Shown: positions 23,524 to 32,985, numbered from the stretch's first letter. The stretch: 64,000 nt of DNA from Facklamia lactis (GCF_015863205.1 NZ_JACBXQ010000004.1:1-64000), one strand, 5' to 3'. Made by a program: numbers and translations. Notes: generated from the sequence alone by a model not told the origin.

Positions 23524-24126
23524 TTAAGCAGCGTAACGCTCCGCTACCTTATCCCAATTGATAACAGACCAGAATGCTTTAACATACTCAGGACGTTTAT
23601 TTTGATATTTTAGATAATAAGCATGCTCCCAAACATCCACCCCTAGTAAAGGTGTTAAGCCGTCCGTAATCGGATTATCTTGATTAGGAGTTCCAACTAC
23701 TTTAAGTTGGTCACCCTCTTTCACCAACCAAGCCCAACCGGAACCAAATTGACCTGTTGCAGCTGCAGTAAATTCTTCTTGGAATTTCTCAAATGAACCA
23801 AAAGTTTCATTGATCTTTTCCGCTAATTCACCACTTGGTGCATTCTGATCACTCGGACTTTGCAATAATTCCCAGAAAATAGAATGATTTAGATGTCCCC
23901 CACCGTTATTACGGACAGTTGTTCGAATGTCTTCCGGTACTTCATTTAAGTTGGCGATTAACTGATCAATTTCCTTATCAGCAAATTCAGTACCTTCCAC
24001 TGCTGCATTCAATTTTTCAACGTAGGTATTATGGTGCTTCGTGTGATGGATTTCCATTGTTTCTTTATCAATTGCTGGTTCTAAAGCATCGTAAGCATAC
24101 GGTAATTTTGGTAATTCAAAAGTCAT
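23524..24126 (-). CDS. sodA: Superoxide dismutase, Mn type
   Basis: A 200-residue enzyme that dismutates superoxide. The metal ligands are in the family blocks: His27 region [22 protein letters not shown] near 75-87, and [15 protein letters not shown] near 163-177 (Asp and His). PNQDNP near 146-151 carries the Gln that distinguishes Mn-type from Fe-type enzymes (Fe enzymes have Ala or His there). The start has AGGAGG before it. Single gene with its own terminator. Confidence 0.96.
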   Translation of the reverse strand: MTFELPKLPYAYDALEPAIDKETMEIHHTKHHNTYVEKLNAAVEGTEFADKEIDQLIANLNEVPEDIRTTVRNNGGGHLNHSIFWELLQSPSDQNAPSGELAEKINETFGSFEKFQEEFTAAATGQFGSGWAWLVKEGDQLKVVGTPNQDNPITDGLTPLLGVDVWEHAYYLKYQNKRPEYVKAFWSVINWDKVAERYAA

Positions 24127-24314
24127 GATGATTCCTCCTAAATACTTGATCTTATAATCATCTTAACATTGCTATTTACTCTTTCAAAACAATATGCTCG
24201 ACTTTATGAAAGCTATTGGCAAAAGACTGATCTCTTACGAATCCCTTTGTGAAAAATAATGATTATGTTCAAGTGTGCATTAACTAACTATCTTTTGATA
24301 AAAGCGTTTCAAAA

Positions 24315-24351
24315 AACCACCTCCATGACCTATGGCCACAAAGCTGGTTTA
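24315..24351 (-). terminator. Probable terminator of typA
   Basis: On the minus strand AACCAGC...CCATAGGTCATGG...GGTGGTT folds as nested pairs (AACCA/TGGTT outside, CCAT/ATGG inside) and is followed by TTTTTTG. It lies 17 nt past the typA stop. Some interior mismatches. Confidence 0.6.
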
Positions 24352-24367
24352 GTTAATAGCTACTATT

Positions 24368-26191
24368 TTATTTTTTCTTTGATTTTTCCCGAGTTGATTT
24401 ATCTAGAATTCGTTTACGCAAACGAATCGATTCTGGTGTTACTTCACAATACTCGTCATCCGCCATGAATTGAATCGCTTCTTCTAAAGTCATCTTACGC
24501 GGCGTCTTGATAACCGAAGTTTGATCCTTGTTAGCAGAACGGACATTGGTTAATTGTTTCGCGCGCGTAATGTTAACCGTTAAGTCATTCTCACGACTAT
24601 GTTCTCCGACAATCATTCCAGCATACACTTCAGTTCCAGGTTCTACAAAGATCGTTCCACGATCTTCTAAATTCATAATAGAGTAGGTTGTTGCCTGACC
24701 ACTATCAATCGATACCAACGTCCCATTGCGACGTTGACCGAGCTCTGCATTAATATATGGGCGATACTCATCAAAGGAATGGTTCATAATCCCGTATCCA
24801 TGAGTTAAGGTCATAAATTCCGTCGCAAAACCAATTAAACCACGTGCTGGCACTGAGAACACTAGACGCATCTGACCATTACCTGTATTAACCATATCCG
24901 CCATCTCACCTCGACGATGACCCATCGCTTCAATAATCCCTCCCATATATTCTTCAGGAGTATCAATTAATAAACGCTCAAACGGCTCAGATTTCACCCC
25001 ATCAATCTCGCGAACAATTACTTGCGGTCGAGAAACTTGGAATTCATAACCTTGGCGACGCATATTTTCAATTAAGATTGATAGATGTAATTCACCGCGC
25101 CCCGCCACTTTAAAAGTATCGGGTGAATCAGTTGGTTGAACATCAATCGATACATCGGTGTGCAATTCTTGCATCAAACGGTCTTGCAAGTTACGAGCTG
25201 TCACATACTTACCTTCACGCCCCGCAAATGGTGAGTTATTGGTTAAAAAGTTCATCTCTAAGGTTGGCTCATCAATATGTAAGAGAGGCATGGCATCCGG
25301 TTGACTCGCTGATGCGATTGTTTCACCCACAAAAATATCATCCATTCCTGAAATCGCAATCAAATCCCCTGCTTGTGCTTCAGTAATCTCAATTCGATCC
25401 AAGCCAAGGAAACCAAATAATTTTGTGACACGAAAATTCTTCTTAGAGCCATCCGTTTTTATAACGGTGACTTGATCACCAATTTTAATCTTACCACGGA
25501 AAACACGTCCGATTCCAATACGTCCCACAAATTCGTTATAATCTAACATCGTCACTTGGAATTGTAACGGTTCCTCTGAATTATCAATCGGAGCCGGCAC
25601 ATGCTCCATCACCATATCAAAAATGTGATCCATTGTATTCTCTTGATCTGCCGGATCTGGTGATAATGAAGAAGTTCCATTAATGGCTGAAGCATAAACA
25701 ACAGGAAATTCCATCTGATCTTCATCAGCACCTAATTCGATTAATAAGTCTAAGACTTGATCCACAACACCTTCAGGACGAGCAGATGGTTTATCAATCT
25801 TATTCACAACTACCAAGGGAACTTTGCCTTCTTCAAGGGCTTTTTTCAAGACAAAACGAGTTTGTGGCATTGTTCCTTCGTAGGCATCCACTACTAAGAT
25901 AACACCATCGACCATCTTCATGATTCGTTCTACTTCACCACCAAAGTCCGCATGCCCTGGGGTATCCATAATATTAATACGATTTCCCTTATAGTTAACG
26001 GCTGTGTTCTTCGCTAGAATCGTGATTCCACGTTCACGCTCAATATCGTTACGGTCCATCGCTCGATCATCAAGGTGAGTTCGCTCGTCTAAAGTATCAG
26101 ATTGTTGTAAGAGTTCGTTAACAAGTGAGGTCTTGCCATGGTCAACGTGGGCGATAATTGCGATATTTCTTAAATTGTTACGTATATTCAT
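24368..26191 (-). CDS. typA: Translational GTPase TypA/BipA
   Basis: A 607-residue ribosome-associated GTPase involved in stress adaptation and 50S assembly. The GTP motifs are [15 protein letters not shown] (14-28), [10 protein letters not shown] (about 54-63), [12 protein letters not shown] (76-87) and [12 protein letters not shown] (128-139). EF-Tu domain 2, an EF-G domain V-like region and the TypA-specific C-terminus follow. The basic end [10 protein letters not shown] is typical. It is the last gene of UPF0223-inositol phosphatase-typA, with a 21-nt gap upstream. Confidence 0.97.
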   Translation of the reverse strand: MNIRNNLRNIAIIAHVDHGKTSLVNELLQQSDTLDERTHLDDRAMDRNDIERERGITILAKNTAVNYKGNRINIMDTPGHADFGGEVERIMKMVDGVILVVDAYEGTMPQTRFVLKKALEEGKVPLVVVNKIDKPSARPEGVVDQVLDLLIELGADEDQMEFPVVYASAINGTSSLSPDPADQENTMDHIFDMVMEHVPAPIDNSEEPLQFQVTMLDYNEFVGRIGIGRVFRGKIKIGDQVTVIKTDGSKKNFRVTKLFGFLGLDRIEITEAQAGDLIAISGMDDIFVGETIASASQPDAMPLLHIDEPTLEMNFLTNNSPFAGREGKYVTARNLQDRLMQELHTDVSIDVQPTDSPDTFKVAGRGELHLSILIENMRRQGYEFQVSRPQVIVREIDGVKSEPFERLLIDTPEEYMGGIIEAMGHRRGEMADMVNTGNGQMRLVFSVPARGLIGFATEFMTLTHGYGIMNHSFDEYRPYINAELGQRRNGTLVSIDSGQATTYSIMNLEDRGTIFVEPGTEVYAGMIVGEHSRENDLTVNITRAKQLTNVRSANKDQTSVIKTPRKMTLEEAIQFMADDEYCEVTPESIRLRKRILDKSTREKSKKK

Positions 26192-26212
26192 TAAATTTTT
26201 CTCCTAATTCTT

Positions 26213-26983
26213 TTACGGGTTCATCAGTTGCATTGCTTCTTGATAGACAGTAGGATGAGCGAAAACTCCAGGACATCGTTCGAGCAGTGATAAGGCTTGA
26301 CCGTCTGGTTGACTGGCAGCGTACCCCATCGCAGTTAAAATCGCATAACCAGCAGCAAAGTCCCAAGGACATAGGCCTGCTGATAGATATAGACCTGCTT
26401 CTCCCCGAATCACAGCGATCATTTCATAGGCTGAACAACCATAGGAACGTACTCCCAATGACTGCTCTAATAGAGCTCGGGCGTTAAAATCATTATTAAC
26501 AAATAAATGAACATTTCCCACAATCAGGCTATCTGCTAAGCTTTCAATTGGAAGTGGATCCAAAGGCACTTGATTGTGATAGACCCCATCATTGACAATC
26601 CCATAATATAGATCATCCTGCATCACATCATAGATATAACCAGCAATAGGTTGTCCCTCTTGATAGATCCCTATCATAATCCCAAAAAAACGCTGTTGTT
26701 TAACAAAATTCAAGGTTCCATCAATCGGATCAATGATCCAAAGCATACCTTCGGTTCCATTCACACGATCAGCCTGTTCCTCTTCTCCTAAAATCTGATG
26801 ATCTGGATAGTAGGTTTGAATTTGTTGGACTAAATAATCCTGCGTTGCCTGATCCATTTCAGTCACTAAGTCACGCGGACTCGTCTTCTCGCTCACTTGA
26901 ATCGTTCGATTGAAAGATTGCCTCAGCGAATTCCCCGCAATCTGTAACCACGTTAAGACACGATTGTGTAATTGATAATCCAT
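26213..26983 (-). CDS. Inositol monophosphatase family protein
   Basis: A 256-residue Mg-dependent phosphatase. The metal motif GEEEQ (61-65), WIIDPIDGTLNFV (77-89) and the second metal motif CPWDFAAGYAIL near 205-216 are complete, so it should be active. Members hydrolyse inositol phosphate, NADP(H), or PAP-type nucleotides; the B. subtilis neighbour-equivalent YktC acts as an inositol-1-phosphatase. Substrate here unproven. It lies 10 nt after the UPF0223 gene and 21 nt before typA. Confidence 0.92.
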   Translation of the reverse strand: MDYQLHNRVLTWLQIAGNSLRQSFNRTIQVSEKTSPRDLVTEMDQATQDYLVQQIQTYYPDHQILGEEEQADRVNGTEGMLWIIDPIDGTLNFVKQQRFFGIMIGIYQEGQPIAGYIYDVMQDDLYYGIVNDGVYHNQVPLDPLPIESLADSLIVGNVHLFVNNDFNARALLEQSLGVRSYGCSAYEMIAVIRGEAGLYLSAGLCPWDFAAGYAILTAMGYAASQPDGQALSLLERCPGVFAHPTVYQEAMQLMNP

Positions 26984-26993
26984 TTGGTCCCTC

Positions 26994-27272
26994 CTATGGC
27001 ATAGTTAACACTTGAGAATCTTTCAAAGTTTGAGCTTTCTGAACAGTGCGGTAAATGGAATAACCGGAAATAGCCATAAAGTCACGATCCAATTGCTTTT
27101 CCTCACTCTTAGACGTCACGATTCCTTTGAAAGTGCGATATTTATCTTTAAAAGTAGCGTTAGAAATCCCCTGCTCATAGGCCGTTTCAATCGCTGCAAA
27201 GAAATCAACGACTTGTGCAATTTCAATCGTTGACCACGCTTCATAATCAATTGGATATGTGTAGTTCGACAT
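26994..27272 (-). CDS. UPF0223 family protein (YktA type)
   Basis: A 92-residue small protein. The core YPIDYEAWSTIEIAQVVDFF near the start and the YEQGISNATFKDKYRTFK segment identify UPF0223. Function unknown. The order UPF0223-inositol phosphatase-typA is also found in other Firmicutes, supporting it as a real gene and operon leader. Confidence 0.9.
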   Translation of the reverse strand: MSNYTYPIDYEAWSTIEIAQVVDFFAAIETAYEQGISNATFKDKYRTFKGIVTSKSEEKQLDRDFMAISGYSIYRTVQKAQTLKDSQVLTMP

Positions 27273-27462
27273 CCTATACCCCTTTCCGAAAATTAACCAG
27301 TGTCTCTTCTAATATAATCCATTTAAGTCTGAATGCAAAAACATTTCGAATTTTAAAACGTTTTCCACATCAAATTGTAATAAAAGTCTTGGATTATGCT
27401 TAATCCTCTTTGAATATTAATCGAGAGCATTTCATGATCACTCATTATTTAAAGCTATCTAC

Positions 27463-27521
27463 AAAAAAACTACCTTACTTTAATCATCTCATAATAAAAC
27501 AAGATGCTTAAAGCAAGGTAG
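27463..27521 (-). terminator. Intrinsic terminator of the first ABC transporter gene
   Basis: Long arms CTACCTTACTTTAA...CATCT (27470-27489) and AGATG...TTAAAGCAAGGTAG (27502-27521) with one mismatch. A run of seven T follows on the minus strand. It begins 30 nt past the stop at 27551. Confidence 0.85.
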
Positions 27522-27550
27522 CAATAGGATGCCTATCGATTATTAACAAT

Positions 27551-29155
27551 TTAAATCGCTTGTTCCTTCTGTCTTATTTCATCTAAATTTAAAACTTCAT
27601 CGAATTGCGATAAAATCTTGGGATCACGCGTATGGGTGATCACAATGACCATTTTATTTTGAAGCTTAAAGATCATATCAAAAATCATGGACTGTGTCGC
27701 GCTGTCCAAATTACTAGTCGGCTCATCAAAGATCAGAACATCATAAGGACTGATCATGAAGCGAGCAATGTCTACACGTTGTTTCTCACCACTTGAGATG
27801 ACATTGCGACTTGAAGCTTCAATAGACTTCTCCAATAATTTTGACGATAGATTCAATTGCTCTAAAATCGTGGTATCAATCAAATTTTGTCGGTGCATCC
27901 GAACATTATCCATGACTGATCCCGAAATCAAGAAATCATTTTTTTGAATTAAGGCCACTCGCTGATACAACGATTCACTCTTAATTCGATCCAAATCAAT
28001 GCCATTAATTCTGATGCTCCCATTATAGGCTGAACTTGGATAATATTTCATCACTAATTTCATCAAGGTCGATTTTCCACGGCCTGACTCCCCAATAATC
28101 GCATATTTTTTCCCTTGCTCAAAACAATAATTAAAGTCTTCAAAAACAATTTTTTCTTCAGAATACTTTAAGTCTAAATGAGCAATGCTAATTTCATGAA
28201 TGGGCTCACTGATTTCGCAACCTTTAGCCGTTTTGGTATCTAGCAACTGGTTGAAACCCTCACGCAATTCACCAACTGTCCCCATTAAATTTTTATTGTG
28301 GGCAAACATTTGAACCGGATTGAAAACCCCATTTAATAAGTTGATAGCAGAAATTAGTAAACCGATGGTAATTTCACCTTGCATGACAAACCAAATACCA
28401 ATTGACATACATAATAACTGGGCAAAGAAACTGAAAAAGATCCCCAAGTTATTTGCAAACCATGAAGCAAAAAGGAATGATTTCCGACTCTTCTCAAAGT
28501 TTTGATCTTTCTCAAGATAATCGGTTAAGAATAAATCCGATACATTTAATAACTTGATTTGCTCAAAACCATGAAGCTGATTGGTCACCGCTTGTAAGTA
28601 GGATTCATTCTGTTTAGAAAAGGAAACCGTCTTCCTCGCCATAATCACACCTGGCAATTGTGATAACATGATCGTCAGAACTGTTACTCCAACAAACGCC
28701 GCCCCCAATTTCCAATTAATTAAGAAAATAAACCCGATACTCACCACAGCTGAAATTACATTGGAGACAATATCGCATTTAGGACTCAAATAATTCTCTG
28801 TGAAGATATCAATATTCTTGGTAAATAGATTGAGGTAATATTCAGATGTATGGGCCCAGTAATCATTTAAGTTTTTACGATAGAGAGCATGATACATTTC
28901 ATCTTTCGCATCTTTTAACACATTAGCAATATATGTCGATTTCAAAAAAGAAAACAAGATAACTACTATAAACCAACCCGTAATAATCACTAAACATGAG
29001 ATAATCGCCCGTTTTAAATCCCCTTCATTATTAACAACCGCATCAATGACCTTTCCAAGTCTCACTGCAAAATATGCCATTAAAAAAGATGAAATAACAC
29101 TCATCACAATTGTTAAAAAATAAATAAAACGATGTTTCTTCAAAAGCTCTTTCAT
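27551..29155 (-). CDS. ABC transporter, fused permease/ATPase (exporter type), copy 1
   Basis: A 534-residue half-transporter: six TM helices over about 10-300, then a nucleotide-binding domain. Walker A is GESGRGKST (355-363), the Q-loop is IQKND (403-407), the signature SSGEKQR (454-460) has Ser in place of the first Gly of the classical SGGQQ, Walker B is VLIFDEPTSNLD (473-484) and the H-loop His507 is in VITHTRD. All ATPase residues needed for activity appear present. Similar proteins export peptides or lipids as dimers; the obvious partner is the 529-residue copy at 30533-32122. An Rgg regulator is encoded divergently, and a small peptide ORF may lie between them. Confidence 0.92.
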   Translation of the reverse strand: MKELLKKHRFIYFLTIVMSVISSFLMAYFAVRLGKVIDAVVNNEGDLKRAIISCLVIITGWFIVVILFSFLKSTYIANVLKDAKDEMYHALYRKNLNDYWAHTSEYYLNLFTKNIDIFTENYLSPKCDIVSNVISAVVSIGFIFLINWKLGAAFVGVTVLTIMLSQLPGVIMARKTVSFSKQNESYLQAVTNQLHGFEQIKLLNVSDLFLTDYLEKDQNFEKSRKSFLFASWFANNLGIFFSFFAQLLCMSIGIWFVMQGEITIGLLISAINLLNGVFNPVQMFAHNKNLMGTVGELREGFNQLLDTKTAKGCEISEPIHEISIAHLDLKYSEEKIVFEDFNYCFEQGKKYAIIGESGRGKSTLMKLVMKYYPSSAYNGSIRINGIDLDRIKSESLYQRVALIQKNDFLISGSVMDNVRMHRQNLIDTTILEQLNLSSKLLEKSIEASSRNVISSGEKQRVDIARFMISPYDVLIFDEPTSNLDSATQSMIFDMIFKLQNKMVIVITHTRDPKILSQFDEVLNLDEIRQKEQAI

Positions 29156-29593
29156 CAGTCCCTGTTCCCTCCCGAGTATTTATTCTTCAAATTTCAAAAG
29201 TTTCTATATCCTTGAATCATTTATTATTTTTGATCTAGCTTATATAAACAGCCACCTATATATAGTTAAATAACATTAATCACTGATTGAAGAAAAAACT
29301 TAGAAATGATAAGCTTTTATATGGTCAAGGTTCTGCTCTTCGCAAGAACAATCTAGTCCAAATACGCAACTCATTATAATTCCCGATTAACACTTTCAGA
29401 ATTGTTAGACACCCAAATATGATAGACAAAACCGTCATTATCATTTTTCAAACTTTTCTACATAAACTTCATTACTGATTTCCCCCTCTTTATATTTCAA
29501 TTATATGCAAACCTTTCATCGTAATAATATTTTTAGCGTATGTTGTAGATTTAATAACATTAAACAATGAAAACGATAACAAGGAGTTTAAAT
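29156..29593. other. Intergenic region between ABC copy 1 and the Rgg gene
   Basis: These 438 nt are A/T-rich and without a recognised gene. On the minus strand a TATAAT (29498-29503) is followed by GAGGGGG and a four-codon ORF (MKFM), and then by the 39-codon ORF at 29325-29444. On the plus strand there is a 16-codon ORF at 29306-29356 without a ribosome binding site. No terminator is obvious. The arrangement fits a divergent control region. Confidence 0.5.
29325..29444 (-). CDS. Possible small hydrophobic peptide
   Basis: A 39-codon ORF beginning MIMTVLSIIFGCLTILKV, a hydrophobic helix, followed by a polar and basic C-terminal half ending RLFLRRAEP. It points away from the Rgg gene and towards ABC copy 1, where a pheromone or exported peptide of an Rgg system could be encoded. 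The case is weak: no good ribosome binding site precedes either ATG, and the composition is not proof of coding. It does not resemble known SHP or ComS peptides in sequence. Confidence 0.25.
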   Translation of the reverse strand: MIMTVLSIIFGCLTILKVLIGNYNELRIWTRLFLRRAEP

Positions 29594-30469
29594 ATGGATA
29601 ATTATGGTACAAGTTTTCAACTTTTAAGAAAGGGTAAACATTTAACACTGAATCAACTTTCAGATAATATTATTTCACCCCAACAATTATCAAAGTTCGA
29701 ACGAAATATTCACTCCATTACTGTGCCAGTTTTTATTGAACTGCTCGAACGAATGAATGTCTCTATAAACGAATTTATGGTCTATCATAATCAACAAGCA
29801 CAATTTAGTCAGGGAAAATTTTTAAGTCAATTAGAAGCAGCAATTGCTGAAAAAAAAGGTCAAACTATGAAAGATTTAATTTTCCAAGAAAAAAATCTTT
29901 ACAATAGAGATAAAAATATTCGACATTTGCATAACATAAATATATTACAACAAAATATTTTAAAAATGAAAAACCAACCCGTTAATCAAGAACTTAGTAA
30001 AGAAATCAGTGATTATCTTTTTGACTGCGAGGATTGGGCTTTCTATGAGCTTTGTCTATTTAACAATTATCTAGAATTCTTATCTATTTCTTTCATAGAA
30101 AATTTGATTAAAGATGCCTCTATAAAAGCAAAGAAATTTTCACGTTTACTTTTAAACCAAAATATCGAAACGGTTTTATATTGCAATGTAATATTTCACT
30201 TGTTAGAAATCGATAAGCTGAATATAGTTCCTAACCTAATATCATTAGCAAAAAAAAATCTCACTAACACTGTTTTTTTCTTCGATATGAACCGATTAAA
30301 CTTTTTAGAAGGAATTTATCTCATTAAGATTGGCAATACAGCAATAGGAAAGAGAAAATGTGCCAAAGCTTTGAGTATTTTTGAACATTTTGATACTAAA
30401 TATTATTTTCAAAGTCACCGACAAGATCTCATTGACTTTTTTGGTAGCGATTTCTCCCTTGAAGACTAA
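29594..30469 (+). CDS. Rgg/GadR/MutR family transcriptional regulator
   Basis: A 291-residue regulator with an N-terminal XRE-type helix-turn-helix (about 1-60: YGTSFQLLRKGKHLTLNQLS, QQLSKFERN). A helical, TPR-like C-terminal domain of about 220 residues binds short peptides in characterised Rgg proteins. The residue of disulfide-type Rgg dimers cannot be judged. I chose the ATG at 29594 because AAGGAG stands 7 nt before it; an in-frame ATG at 29567 lacks one. It is divergent from ABC copy 1 and convergent with ABC copy 2, so it likely controls one or both. No convincing cognate peptide gene is seen. Confidence 0.85.
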   Translation: MDNYGTSFQLLRKGKHLTLNQLSDNIISPQQLSKFERNIHSITVPVFIELLERMNVSINEFMVYHNQQAQFSQGKFLSQLEAAIAEKKGQTMKDLIFQEKNLYNRDKNIRHLHNINILQQNILKMKNQPVNQELSKEISDYLFDCEDWAFYELCLFNNYLEFLSISFIENLIKDASIKAKKFSRLLLNQNIETVLYCNVIFHLLEIDKLNIVPNLISLAKKNLTNTVFFFDMNRLNFLEGIYLIKIGNTAIGKRKCAKALSIFEHFDTKYYFQSHRQDLIDFFGSDFSLED

Positions 30470-30472
30470 GAA

Positions 30473-30515
30473 AAGCAAGTGAACAAAGTTTGTTTCTTTG
30501 TCCACTTGCTTATTT
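30473..30515. terminator. Bidirectional terminator between Rgg gene and ABC copy 2
   Basis: The arms AAGCAAGTGAACAAAG (30473-30488) and CTTTGTCCACTTGCTT (30496-30511) pair with one mismatch. T-rich tails exist on both sides, the better one (CTTTTCTT) on the minus strand for the ABC gene ending at 30533. Confidence 0.8.
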
Positions 30516-30532
30516 GAATCACCATATTTCTA

Positions 30533-32122
30533 CTACAAATGATAAACCTGATTTAATTGACGAGCATAATCGTCTGTCAGATGGTGTGTAATGAAGATCA
30601 CCGTTGCATGGTCAAGATTCAATAGATAACGCTCAATGGATTCTCTTAAGCTCAGATCAAGACTGGATGTTCCTTCATCGACTAGTAAGATAGGGGCCTT
30701 CTGAACTAAGCCACGAGCTAAACCGACTCTTTGCCCTTGTCCGCCTGAAATTCGCGATCCTTCTTGTCCGACCGTTTCTTCCTTTGCCTCCATAACTTTT
30801 ATCAACTCTTCTAACTGCATCACTTGAATTAGCTCTTGATAGTATTCAGCTTGATAATCTCGTTCTAATAATATATTCGCTCGAATATCTAAATTAAAGA
30901 GATAAGTTTTCTGAGGGACATAGGCCAGGCATTGATATAACTCTCGCTCAGGAATCTGTTTCAACTCCTGTCCATTCAACCGAATAGAGCCTTGATAATC
31001 CGGCAATTGCCGCAGTAATATTTTGAATAAGGTTGACTTCCCACTCCCACTTGGTCCGATCAACGCATATTTGCCACCTGCTTTAAAGCTCATATCAGGA
31101 TAGGTCAATTGACGATCACCAAAGTGGTATGAAAGATTTTGTAACTCTAAGTCTATTCCTGTTAATGGAGGTGTAGTGATTTCTTTCTCTTCAGATACTT
31201 CCTCAACCTCTTCAACTTTATCGAACAATTTCAACACAGCATTGAACCCAGCCAACTGATTGATGACATAGTTAGTATTTCCAAAAAAATTCCCAGTCAA
31301 ATCCCCAATAGAGAAGATGGAACCTGCTGTCAATGCACCTCCAATGATTAATAACCCACAACCAAAGATAATTGCATATTGAAATACAACTGCAGCCACT
31401 TGAACCCAGGCATCCATCGTGGCCCTCTTCTTCTCCAAATGAACCTTACTATTTTTCAACAAACCAAAAAAGGGCATCAGAAATTTTTCAATCAAATTTT
31501 GACTGTTGAGCACATACAACGTATTAAAACCACCCAACCATTCAGAAGCCTTGGCTGTAGTATATTCATTCTGATTGGAAACTTCCTTATTCGCATCGGC
31601 CAATCCCTTTTTAAAAAACTTTGGAATTACGGTCATAATCAAAGCAAATATTAAAGTCACCAGCATTAGTAACCAATGATAAGACCATATGGCTATAGCA
31701 CCAAAAATTAATAAAGCACCCGAAGAAATCATGCCATACAAACGGTCAAAGCACTGAGTTTCAACCACTGCCATATCATTGCTCAGCCATGAAACATAGT
31801 CACCCACCGGACGCTGATTAAATTGTGAATATTTATAATGAGCTAATTGCGTCAAAATATTCGATCTGAGCTGGTTAATTTGTGATTGCTTCACTCCTTC
31901 AATATAAACTGCTGCAATAAAATTTAAAATGATCGATATTCCCATCCACAAAACACAATAAATAAAGGCATTTAGGAAGCGATCATACTCAGCAAAAAAT
32001 AAGGCATTCATGATATCTGTTAAGAGAACAGTTGACCGAATAATAGCATATGCTCTCACACCATATAACATTATAATAAATAAGTTTTGTTTCCAGTGCT
32101 GCTTCAAGACCTCTGTAATCAT
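30533..32122 (-). CDS. ABC transporter, fused permease/ATPase (exporter type), copy 2
   Basis: A 529-residue half-transporter with six TM helices in about the first 300 residues and a complete nucleotide-binding domain. It has GPSGSGKST (Walker A, near 344), YVPQKTYLF (Q-loop), a canonical signature RISGGQGQRVGLAR, Walker B ILLVDEGTSSLD (Gly where Pro is usual) and ITHHLTD with the H-loop His. Unlike copy 1 its signature is canonical, so the two may form a heterodimer with unequal ATP sites. That is inference from context and similar length. GGGGG precedes the ATG. Substrate unknown. Confidence 0.92.
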   Translation of the reverse strand: MITEVLKQHWKQNLFIIMLYGVRAYAIIRSTVLLTDIMNALFFAEYDRFLNAFIYCVLWMGISIILNFIAAVYIEGVKQSQINQLRSNILTQLAHYKYSQFNQRPVGDYVSWLSNDMAVVETQCFDRLYGMISSGALLIFGAIAIWSYHWLLMLVTLIFALIMTVIPKFFKKGLADANKEVSNQNEYTTAKASEWLGGFNTLYVLNSQNLIEKFLMPFFGLLKNSKVHLEKKRATMDAWVQVAAVVFQYAIIFGCGLLIIGGALTAGSIFSIGDLTGNFFGNTNYVINQLAGFNAVLKLFDKVEEVEEVSEEKEITTPPLTGIDLELQNLSYHFGDRQLTYPDMSFKAGGKYALIGPSGSGKSTLFKILLRQLPDYQGSIRLNGQELKQIPERELYQCLAYVPQKTYLFNLDIRANILLERDYQAEYYQELIQVMQLEELIKVMEAKEETVGQEGSRISGGQGQRVGLARGLVQKAPILLVDEGTSSLDLSLRESIERYLLNLDHATVIFITHHLTDDYARQLNQVYHL

Positions 32123-32657
32123 CCAAAACCCCCTATTCTACCGTATAAGTTAATAAATCATACTCTTCCATCATGTGAAGTCATTTTATAAATTCCTTAT
32201 TAGTAAAAAGACCTTATTTACTCTTAGCATCAATGCATCTGCAAATGATTTGAAAACCCTTTCTTTAACTTCTATTATACTCCTATCATTCAGTGACTTC
32301 CATAACCTATTGTTTATAATAAAAAAACATTAATAAAGTGCGTTTTCGCAAAAGAGCTTTCAAAATGAAACACGATTAAAACTCCATAAAAGGCAGTCAC
32401 TCATTCTAGAGGAAATATTATAAAGAATCTAATCCTTCAACCATTAGCACCCTTCGAAAGAAACAAACACGATATTCCTTTATTTGATTCAGAATAGAAA
32501 ATGACTATCGCTAGCACAAGATGTTCTTTGTCTTTATGATTTCAACTGATTATTTAGCTATCTATTTATGCTATGCGTATTAATTGCAAAACTTCTTACT
32601 TATTATATAATTCCTAGTAATTAAGAAAACATAAATAGAAAGCAAGGAGACTAATTT
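32123..32657. other. Gene-poor 535-nt intergenic region
   Basis: No gene is recognised. It holds the divergent starts of ABC copy 2 and the acidic lipoprotein, a perfect small palindrome TGCGTTTTCGCA (32339-32350), a plus-strand TATAAT near 32315, and several ORFs of 8-20 codons without ribosome binding sites. The best of these is a 20-codon hydrophobic one at 32521-32583, beginning MFFVFMISTDYLAIYL. An undetected small RNA or peptide gene is possible. Confidence 0.5.
32584..32611 (+). promoter_or_regulatory. Promoter of the acidic lipoprotein gene
   Basis: TTGCAA (32584-32589), a 16-nt spacer and a perfect TATAAT (32606-32611) lie 46 nt before the ATG, with AAGGAG as ribosome binding site. 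Confidence 0.6.
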
Positions 32658-32927
32658 ATGAAAAAAGTATTACTATTATTTACGGGAATGTTTATCTTAG
32701 CGGGTTGCGGAAATTCAGTTGGAAATGATACAACAGATAAGGAGGAGGCAACTCCTATTGAACAGCAGGAAGCGAAAAACGAAGAAAACGATGATATGGA
32801 AGAAAATAATGATGTAAATGAAATGATGCAAAACGATGATAATGGAGATATCGCAGAAGAAGATGATGATGCAAACGAAATGCAGAACGACGATGAAGGA
32901 GAGGATGCAGAAGAGGAGGATGATTAA
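32658..32927 (+). CDS. Small, extremely acidic lipoprotein
   Basis: An 89-residue protein. MKKVLLLFTGMFILAGCGNS is a clear lipoprotein signal with lipobox Cys17. The mature part of about 73 residues is almost all Asp, Glu, Asn, Gln and Met, with no hydrophobic core and hence probably disordered. The block NEMMQNDDNGDIAEEDDD recurs slightly changed as NEMQNDDEGEDAEEEDD, an imperfect tandem duplication. Promoter, AAGGAG site and terminator support a real gene. Function unknown; binding of cations or cationic peptides at the cell surface is possible. No family recognised. Confidence 0.75.
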   Translation: MKKVLLLFTGMFILAGCGNSVGNDTTDKEEATPIEQQEAKNEENDDMEENNDVNEMMQNDDNGDIAEEDDDANEMQNDDEGEDAEEEDD

Positions 32928-32985
32928 CCAATCACTTCCGCTTAATTCCAACTTTTTCTGTGAATACGTAAATCTTTTAAACACA

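Noticed and set aside
24127-24367. Plus-strand small gene or riboswitch between sodA and typA
   Set aside because: The 69-codon ORF there runs over the typA terminator and 3' end without ribosome binding site; no riboswitch motif recognised.
29306-29356. 16-codon plus-strand ORF (MISFYMVKVLLFARTI) upstream of rgg as a pheromone gene
   Set aside because: No ribosome binding site, overlaps the antisense 39-codon ORF, and too short and generic to claim.
32715-32984. 89-codon minus-strand ORF opposite the acidic lipoprotein, looking like a multi-TM protein
   Set aside because: Its Ile/Phe/Val richness is the reverse complement of Asp/Glu/Asn codons. No start signal.
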